From positions 1 through 64,000 of the forward strand of contig CANRFM010000011.1 in NCBI GenBank assembly GCA_947629905.1: a stretch of 64,000 nucleotides of DNA, in the 5' to 3' direction. This document shows positions 58,772 to 64,000 of the stretch, piece by piece. This DNA is from an uncultured Clostridia bacterium (GTDB taxonomy: Bacteria; Bacillota; Clostridia; Oscillospirales; Ruminococcaceae). Position 1 is the first letter of the stretch; the number at the start of each line of letters is the position of its first letter. Made by a program: the position numbers and the translations under genes. Under the pieces are notes generated by a model. It was not told where the DNA came from and did no database searches. It saw nothing but the letters and a program-made list of their open reading frames with translations.

Positions 58772-59905
58772 TTATAGCTTGTTCTTTTCCTTTTCCAGTA
58801 CAGCGATCAGGTCGTCGATCGAATCGGTTTTCGCAATTTCAGGATTGATCTTTCTGCCCTCTTTGGCGGCACGCAGTTCTCCGGGGTTCAGAATGTCGTC
58901 AATATTCGGTGCCGATGTCCTTGCTGCCGCAGGAATGGCAGAGGCAGCAGGTTTTGGTGCGGGTGCAGGTGCGGGCGGTGTAGGCGGTGTCGACTGTACC
59001 GGCTTTGCAGGCTTGGGGGCAGGGGCATCCGGGGTTTTCTCATGTGTCGGGACGTAGGCAGGTTTTTCCGGGGGTGTCTCCGGCTTCTTGGCTGCCTTTT
59101 GTTCGGCTGCCTCACGCTGCACACGCTCAATATCCTCCTGCTGCACCTTCTTGAATTTCATGGTGCGCTCCTGTACGGCTTTCTGGTAGGGGGAATTTTC
59201 GTTGACAGGCTTTTCAGTAAAGTTCCCCTGCAGGGCGGATTTCTTCTTTTCTATCGATGCCATCGTTCCGGCAGTAGACTGTTCCGGGTCAAAGAGCGGG
59301 CTCTGCTTCTTGGCAGTTTTCCGGAGCATCTGATCGGTCTCTTCCTCGTCAAACTGGAAGTCCTCGTCATCAAAATCATCCTGACTGCTTTTTGCGATCT
59401 TCACAAGCAGCATAATGATCAAAATCACGCACGGCACGACAAGCAGCAGCATCAACCCGGCAACCGATGTAGCAAATGTCACATAGGCATACAGCTCCTT
59501 GCTGGCACGGGTACATATCGCAAAGATATTTTCACGGGGGATACTCAGCTCATTACCCTGCTCCACAGCCGTTCCGGGGAAATAGCTTGTCGAGCCGTCC
59601 TCATTCACGGTGATCTGGTAAATATCCCGCAGCGCAACATGGTTGTCCGCCAGATAGCACAGCACCTTTGCACCGGGGGAAAGGCTTGTATTGGGGGAAT
59701 TTTTAGCGAAAACAAGAGAGTTTTGCGGAATATCCGGCTCCATGTCGGTCTCTTCGTGCAGATACAGGTAATAGCCGAACACTTCCGGGATACGGTCTCC
59801 TGAAAAAATCACATTCACGGTCACAGTCGCTGCCACAACAAGCAGCAATACAATGACGACCAGCACGGCAAAGACAGAGCCTGCTTTTTTCTTGGGTGTA
59901 CTCAT
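58772..59905 (-). CDS. membrane protein with a signal-peptidase-I/SipW-like domain and Pro-rich tail
   Basis: ATG 59905 (MSTPKKKAGSVFAV) with AAGGAG is the start; the ORF track starts 197 codons too early. The 377-residue protein has a first membrane span (about 11-35), then a region resembling the SipW/S24-S26 fold (VFGYYLYLHEETDMEPDIPQNSLVFAKNSP, HVALRDIYQIT), and a second span (about 165-190). The cytoplasmic tail is long, charged and Pro/Ala-rich (about 195-377). The usual catalytic S-M-P motif reads DMEPDIP, with no Ser at the active position, so protease activity is doubtful. A SipW-related scaffold is the alternative. Confidence 0.65.
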   Translation of the reverse strand: MSTPKKKAGSVFAVLVVIVLLLVVAATVTVNVIFSGDRIPEVFGYYLYLHEETDMEPDIPQNSLVFAKNSPNTSLSPGAKVLCYLADNHVALRDIYQITVNEDGSTSYFPGTAVEQGNELSIPRENIFAICTRASKELYAYVTFATSVAGLMLLLVVPCVILIIMLLVKIAKSSQDDFDDEDFQFDEEETDQMLRKTAKKQSPLFDPEQSTAGTMASIEKKKSALQGNFTEKPVNENSPYQKAVQERTMKFKKVQQEDIERVQREAAEQKAAKKPETPPEKPAYVPTHEKTPDAPAPKPAKPVQSTPPTPPAPAPAPKPAASAIPAAARTSAPNIDDILNPGELRAAKEGRKINPEIAKTDSIDDLIAVLEKEKNKL

Positions 59906-60065
59906 GTGCGTTCTCCTTCCGGTTTTTCTGATGACATTTACTATTATAACACAAGCCGCTGCATTTTGCAAGTGCTTTCCGAAAAAAATATGGAAATCTC
60001 TCTTCCCTTTTCTGCCGGCATTTTTTCCGGTCTCCCCGCATAGGATGCAGCAAGGGGGGAGAAAC

Positions 60066-60347
60066 ATGGAAGAAGCAATGGTAGAGATACCCGGAACAGA
60101 GGCGGAAAACGGCTGGCAGCCCCCCGTTGTGAAGGCTGCCCCTGAAGCACCGCCCTGCCCGGCGGCGGATGTGTTTTTCATGCAGTATGCAGTCTGTATC
60201 CTGTTGCTGACGGCGGTTCTGGTGCTGCGTGTGCTGGATGCGGGTACATTCGGGAACACGCTCGAGACGTTCCGGAACCATACCGCCTGTCCGGACGAGC
60301 CGTGGGTCACGGGGCTGTTCCGGTACATAGGCAGCCTGTGGAGCTGA
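60066..60347 (+). CDS. small single-span membrane protein upstream of the SpoIVFB-like protease
   Basis: ATG 60066 follows AAGGGGGGAG. The 93-residue product has an acidic N-terminus, one membrane span (about 40-60, MQYAVCILLLTAVLVLRVL), and a short extracytoplasmic tail ending GLFRYIGSLWS. It overlaps the next gene by ten bases. By position it could be a reduced SpoIVFA-type partner of the protease, but it lacks the LytM domain of SpoIVFA, and sequence alone does not prove this. The ORF-track version adds an unsupported upstream stretch. Confidence 0.6.
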   Translation: MEEAMVEIPGTEAENGWQPPVVKAAPEAPPCPAADVFFMQYAVCILLLTAVLVLRVLDAGTFGNTLETFRNHTACPDEPWVTGLFRYIGSLWS

Positions 60348-60883
60348 AATGCGGAAACTGCCGGATCGTCGTGGATTTCGGGTTTCCGGCAATGGCGGCT
60401 GTGATGCTGCTCTGGGGGCAGGAAATGCTCCGGCAGATGTTCTGGGTGTGCGTGCTTCATGAATTGGGGCACGCACTTGCCATGCGGCTGACCCATGCGG
60501 GGATACGGGAGATACGCCTGTATGCGGCAGGTATGCAGATGCGCACGAATACGGTCTTGTTAAGCAGTCAGGCGCTGACAGCGGTCTACCTCAGCGGTCC
60601 TGCTGTCAATCTTTGCATGGCTGCCTTGCTGCACGGCACGGAGACGGGGCTGCTGCATTTGTGTATGGGGGTGTTCAATCTGCTGCCGTTCCGGGTACTG
60701 GACGGCGGTGCTGCGCTGCGGTGCGTACTGGAGCAGAGCCCGAAGCTGCTGCGTATGCTGAACTGCTTTTGTATTCTGTTGGCAGCAGGGCTTGCGGGGG
60801 CTGCGTTGGCGGTCGGGCTGCGCAATCCGGCGGTATACTGTATGGCTGTCTACCTTGCGGTCTGTGAAATTTGTGCAGAATAA
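60338..60883 (+). CDS. site-2 protease, SpoIVFB-like (M50 family)
   Basis: I choose GTG 60338 (VELKCGNCRIVVDFGF); GTG 60302 is possible. The 181-residue product is a compact M50 membrane protease: Zn motif HELGH in VCVLHELGHALAMR, the Gly-rich block LSGPAVNLCMAALL, and NLLPFRVLDGGAALRCVLE, which supplies the third ligand (Asp in LDGG). SpoIVFB cleaves pro-SigK in the mother cell; an intact pro-SigK gene lies at 34.2 kb. The C-terminal CBS domain of B. subtilis SpoIVFB is absent. It is coupled to the small membrane gene in front. Confidence 0.82.
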   Translation: MELKCGNCRIVVDFGFPAMAAVMLLWGQEMLRQMFWVCVLHELGHALAMRLTHAGIREIRLYAAGMQMRTNTVLLSSQALTAVYLSGPAVNLCMAALLHGTETGLLHLCMGVFNLLPFRVLDGGAALRCVLEQSPKLLRMLNCFCILLAAGLAGAALAVGLRNPAVYCMAVYLAVCEICAE

Positions 60884-60934
60884 CTAAAAACAGCCTGTTG
60901 AAATATCATATTTCCTAAAAATTGCTGTATTCCA

Positions 60935-60963
60935 TTGCAAAATGTATGATTCAATGGTATAAT
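60935..60963 (+). promoter_or_regulatory. promoter of the EF-G-like gene
   Basis: TTGCAA and TATAAT with 17-base spacing, about 65 bases before the start. Confidence 0.8.
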
Positions 60964-61028
60964 AACAATATGGGGCTTTCGTGTGAAAGACCGCAGACCG
61001 TGAAATCTCAACAAAGGAGCAAACCACT

Positions 61029-63104
61029 ATGAACCAATTCCATGCAGGCAATATCCGGAATATTGCCATCGCCGGACATCACAGCTCCGGTAAGACCTCA
61101 CTCGCCGAAGCACTGCTCTATCGGGCAAAGGCTTCCGACCGTTTCGGAAAAATTGCCGACGGCACGACCGTCTGTGACTATGACCCCGAAGAGATCCGCC
61201 GCAAGGGTACGATCTCGACAACACTGGCAGGTTTTGCCTATGAGGGCAACTGGATCAATCTGCTCGACACGCCGGGTATTCTCGACTTTGCCGGGGAGCA
61301 GCTTTCAGGCATTACGGCTGCCGATACGGTGCTCATTACCGTTTCCGCAAAATCCGGTGTAAGTGTCGGCACGAAAAAAGCCTACGCCGCTGCCAAGGCA
61401 CTCGGCAAGTCTGCCATGTTTGCCATCACCAAAATCGATGATAAGGATGCCAATTTCTATAATGTACTCACGCAGCTCAAGACCGTGTTCGGTCCTACCG
61501 TCTGCCCGGTCGTTGTGCCTGTGCTGAAAAATCACGAGATCGGCTCGTTCGTGAACCTGATCGAAATGCAGGCATATGCCTACGACAAGTCCGGCAACGC
61601 TGTACCGCAGGAACTGCCTGCCGAAATTTCCGATGACAAGGAATACCGTCTGGAAGGTCTGAAAGCTGCCATTTCCGAAGCCGTTGCCGAAACGGATGAA
61701 GCCCTCATGGAGAAATTCTTCGAGGGTGAGGAATTCACGCAGAAGGAGCTGACCGACGGCATCCATGCTGGTATGAACAGCGGACTGATCACGCCTGTGG
61801 TCTGCACATCTGCCTTTACACTGGCGGGCGTGGATATGCTCCTGAAAGAGTTTGGCTTGCTCGTTCCGGCTGCCAATGAAGTTGCTCCGGCACAAGCTGT
61901 CTGCCATGACGAACTGGAAGAAATTCCCTGTGACCCCGATGCGCCTTTGGCTGCGCTCGTGTGCAAGACGGTCGCTGACCCGTTTGTGGGCAAGATGTCC
62001 TACCTGAAGATCCTCTCCGGGAAGATCTCTTCCGACTCTGCCGTTGTCAATTCGAGAACGGGCGCAGAGGAGAAGCTCGGCAAGCTCTACACGTTGCTCG
62101 GCAAAAAGCAGACCGAGATCAAGTCCGCCGAAGCCGGGGACATCATTGCCGCTGTCAAGATCTCAGCGCTGACAGGCGATACGCTCTGTGCGCCGTCAAG
62201 AGTTGCCGCTGCCCTGATGCCGGCATTCCCGAAGCCGTGCTATTCCATGGCTGTCCGGGCAAAGCAGCAGGGCGATGAGAGCAAGATCGCATCCGGGATG
62301 CAGCGCCTTGTGGAGGAAGACCCGACTTTGACCTACACGCAGGACCCGCAGACCAAGGAAATGCTGCTCAGCGGTCTGGGCGAACAGCATCTTGAAATTG
62401 CAGTTTCCAAACTCTCCGCCAAATTCGGCGCAGAGGTGAAGCTCTCCAAGCCGCAGGTCGCTTACCGGGAGACCATCCGCAAGAAGGTACAGGCAGAGGG
62501 CAAGCACAAGAAGCAGTCCGGCGGTCACGGGCAGTATGGTCACGTGATCATGTCCTTTGAGCCGTGCGTGAGTGATACGCTTGTGTTTGAGGAAAAGGTG
62601 TTCGGCGGTTCCGTGCCGAAGAACTACTTCCCCGCAGTCGAAAAGGGCTTGCAGGAGTGCGTGCAGAAGGGCGTTCTGGCTGGCTGTCCGGTAGTCGGAC
62701 TGAAAGCGATCTTGCTGGACGGTTCGTATCATCCGGTCGATTCCTCGGAAATGGCATTCAAGATGGCAGCTTCCATTGCCTACCGGGAGGGAATGCGTGC
62801 GGCAGACCCTGTCATGCTTGAACCGATCGGAACGCTTAACGTCACAGCACCGGATGAAAATACCGGAGACATCATGGGTGAGCTGAACAAGCGCCGTGGC
62901 AGAGTGCTCGGTATGGAGCCTGCCGGCAAGGGTGAAACGACCATCACCGCCGAAGTGCCTATGCGGGAGATGCAGGACTTTGCGCTGTACCTGCGGCAGA
63001 CAGCAAGGGGCATGGGCAGTTTCACGCTGGAATTTCTGCGGTATGAGCCGCTTCCGGCTAATCTGCTGACTGAAGTCATTGCTTCTTTGGCTGCGAATGC
63101 GTAA
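61029..63104 (+). CDS. elongation factor G-like translational GTPase (EF-G paralogue)
   Basis: The 691-residue protein has the five-domain EF-G layout: G1 AGHHSSGKTS, RRKGTISTT (switch I), G3 LLDTPGILDFAGE, G4 TKID (canonical EF-G has NKxD), domain III with SGLGEQHLEIAVSKL, domain IV with GGHGQYGHVIMSFEP, and domain V ending in TLEFLRYEPLP. The Thr in G4 and the divergent N-terminus mark the EF-G-like paralogue group found in Clostridia, as opposed to housekeeping fusA, which usually lies in the str operon. AAAGGAG precedes the ATG. It stands alone between its promoter and terminator. Confidence 0.9.
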   Translation: MNQFHAGNIRNIAIAGHHSSGKTSLAEALLYRAKASDRFGKIADGTTVCDYDPEEIRRKGTISTTLAGFAYEGNWINLLDTPGILDFAGEQLSGITAADTVLITVSAKSGVSVGTKKAYAAAKALGKSAMFAITKIDDKDANFYNVLTQLKTVFGPTVCPVVVPVLKNHEIGSFVNLIEMQAYAYDKSGNAVPQELPAEISDDKEYRLEGLKAAISEAVAETDEALMEKFFEGEEFTQKELTDGIHAGMNSGLITPVVCTSAFTLAGVDMLLKEFGLLVPAANEVAPAQAVCHDELEEIPCDPDAPLAALVCKTVADPFVGKMSYLKILSGKISSDSAVVNSRTGAEEKLGKLYTLLGKKQTEIKSAEAGDIIAAVKISALTGDTLCAPSRVAAALMPAFPKPCYSMAVRAKQQGDESKIASGMQRLVEEDPTLTYTQDPQTKEMLLSGLGEQHLEIAVSKLSAKFGAEVKLSKPQVAYRETIRKKVQAEGKHKKQSGGHGQYGHVIMSFEPCVSDTLVFEEKVFGGSVPKNYFPAVEKGLQECVQKGVLAGCPVVGLKAILLDGSYHPVDSSEMAFKMAASIAYREGMRAADPVMLEPIGTLNVTAPDENTGDIMGELNKRRGRVLGMEPAGKGETTITAEVPMREMQDFALYLRQTARGMGSFTLEFLRYEPLPANLLTEVIASLAANA

Positions 63105-63110
63105 CAACAG

Positions 63111-63146
63111 ACCCTCCTCCGGCATGGAGGAGGGTGATTTTTGTCT
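63111..63146 (+). terminator. terminator of the EF-G-like gene
   Basis: ACCCTCCTCC-GGCAT-GGAGGAGGGT is a perfect 10-bp stem followed by GATTTTTGT. Confidence 0.92.
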
Positions 63147-63162
63147 GTATGCCGCATGGGGC

Positions 63163-63191
63163 TTGACAAATCCGGAAAAATCATGTATACT
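63163..63191 (+). promoter_or_regulatory. promoter of rnpB
   Basis: TTGACA and TATACT with 17-base spacing, nine bases before the predicted RNA 5' end. Confidence 0.88.
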
Positions 63192-63199
63192 ATACTATA

Positions 63200-63548
63200 G
63201 TGAGCAGACTATGCGGCAGCGGGAACGTTTTCAGGTTCACGAGGAAAGTCCGGGCATCACAGAGCAGGATAGCTGCTAACGGCAGCCGAGGGCGACCTTA
63301 GGGCAAGTGCAACAGAAAAGAGACTTCTGCCCCTGCGGCGGTAAAGGTGGAATGGTGAGGTAAGAGCTCACCGGAGTGCAGGAGACTGCACTGCCGTGTA
63401 AACCCTATCCGATGCAACGCCTATTGGTGCTGCCCGTCTTAACGCTGGCTCGGCGGACGGTACAGCAATGGCGGCTCAAGCGGTACGGCGACATACCGCT
63501 CAGATAAATTGCCGCACACGACAGAACCCGGCTTATCGGTCTGGTCAC
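63200..63548 (+). ncRNA. rnpB: RNase P RNA (bacterial class A-like)
   Basis: About 349 bases. P1 is formed by GTGAGCAGAC at the 5' end and GTCTGGTCAC at the 3' end with one mismatch. The universally conserved parts are present: GAGGAAAGTCCGGGC near the start (P4 5' strand region), GGTAAGAGCTCACC, and ACAGAACCCGGCTTA near the end (P4 3' strand region). It processes tRNA 5' leaders. Promoter and terminator frame it exactly. Minus-strand ORFs across it are false. Confidence 0.95.
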
Positions 63549-63578
63549 GGCTGGCAGCGGAAGCTGTCAGCCTTTTTT
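63548..63578 (+). terminator. terminator of rnpB
   Basis: GGCTGGCAGC-GGAA-GCTGTCAGCC is followed by TTTTTT. Confidence 0.92.
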
Positions 63579-63592
63579 CACAGGAGGCATAT

Positions 63593-64000
63593 ATGAAAGC
63601 ATTACGGCTGTGCTGCCTTGCGGCGGCTATGGTTTTCTGTCTGACAGGGTGCAGCGGCACACAGACAAATTCCGAAAATACGCAGGAGACCCTTGTTGTG
63701 TATCAGGCACTTCCCCTGCCGGATCTGTCTGTCAAGATCCCGGACACCTTTACAGCAACATCCTCGGCGCATTATGAAGAATACTATATCTGTGACGATG
63801 CCAGTATCATCATCACGGAGGACACCGCCGGAGCGCCCTACACTTCTGCCTATGACTATGCGATCTCGGCTTTGGTGCAGTACGAAGACATGGCACATTC
63901 GGTCACGGATACCAAGAATGATGTGGTCTATGCAGGCAAGTATGCGGTACAGACACTGGAATTTACCTATACCCTCGATCAGGAGGATGCGTATCCGCTG
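63593..64000 (+). CDS. lipoprotein, 5' part (gene runs off the window)
   Basis: ATG 63593 follows CAGGAGG. It is absent from the ORF track because no stop occurs before the window end. The visible 136 residues start with a lipoprotein signal (RLCCLAAAMVFCLTGC, lipobox LTGC), then a Ser/Thr/Asn spacer and a domain starting LPDLSVKIPDTFTATSS with EEYYICDDASIIITED. I do not recognise the family. The domain looks like small extracytoplasmic lipoproteins with a PsbP-like beta fold, but this is only an impression. Confidence 0.8.
   Translation, partial: MKALRLCCLAAAMVFCLTGCSGTQTNSENTQETLVVYQALPLPDLSVKIPDTFTATSSAHYEEYYICDDASIIITEDTAGAPYTSAYDYAISALVQYEDMAHSVTDTKNDVVYAGKYAVQTLEFTYTLDQEDAYPL

Noticed and set aside
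59853-60065. N-terminal extension of the small membrane protein before 60066
   Set aside because: It overlaps the promoter and start of the divergent SipW-like gene, and the only good ribosome site (AAGGGGGGAG) lies before ATG 60066.
63439-63898. Minus-strand ORFs over rnpB and the following lipoprotein
   Set aside because: They are opposite RNase P RNA and a lipoprotein gene with clear start signals.

Overview
The window looks like a chromosome segment of an anaerobic, cellulosome-producing Ruminococcus (Oscillospiraceae). The evidence is three secreted glycoside hydrolases with dockerins (two GH9, one GH26) and a surface protein with an N-terminal dockerin-like module. It also carries HydE/HydF for [FeFe]-hydrogenase, a set of Firmicute sporulation genes (spoVT, sigK, yqfC/yqfD, ylbJ-like, spoIVFB-like) and dapL/dapF. 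The moderately high G+C content would suit R. champanellensis better than R. albus or R. flavefaciens, but the species is inference.

Layout. 0-1.0 kb: 3' part of a P4/D5-type primase-helicase, the edge of an element that extends left. 1.0-1.7 kb: non-coding DNA with iterons and divergent repeats; a related block lies near 55 kb. 1.7-9.8 kb: spoVT, a metallophosphatase, a tandem-TIR/Sel1/TPR protein, a DHH phosphoesterase, tRNA-Arg(CCT), a YlbJ-like protein and yqfCD. 9.8-15.6 kb: two secreted GH9 cellulases. 15.7-32.6 kb: a ten-gene leftward operon (below). 32.9-37.8 kb: metY, sigK, hydE/hydF and a cytidylate-kinase-like gene. 38.1-48.7 kb: GH26 mannanase, luxS with two membrane proteins, a CdaR-type regulator, ftsE-ftsX-M23 hydrolase, ctpA and mscS. 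48.9-54.2 kb: rpsB-tsf, then a large beta-helix carbohydrate-binding protein. 54.2-55.3 kb: repeat-dense non-coding DNA. 55.3-64 kb: dapF-dapL, a Zn-ribbon/Sel1 protein, a SipW-like membrane protein, a SpoIVFB-like protease pair, an EF-G paralogue, rnpB and a partial lipoprotein.

The most unusual content is the 15.7-32.6 kb operon. In transcription order it encodes a membrane-anchored Zn-ribbon GTPase, a GrpE-like protein, an Hsp70 with a short C-terminus, an Hsp70 fused to a vWA domain, a large Zn-ribbon/FN3 protein, a second Zn-ribbon GTPase, an ABC ATPase and permease, a roughly 926-residue protein whose N-terminus resembles the GTPase-associated protein 1 (GAP1) type, and a double C-type-lectin membrane protein. 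Tight spacing and a good promoter upstream of the first gene argue that they work together. My reading is a membrane-linked, chaperone- and GTPase-driven system of the kind predicted to act in biological conflict or envelope sensing. No function is demonstrated by the sequence.

All family calls are by eye from motifs; no database search was run. No CRISPR array, rRNA or complete insertion sequence was seen.
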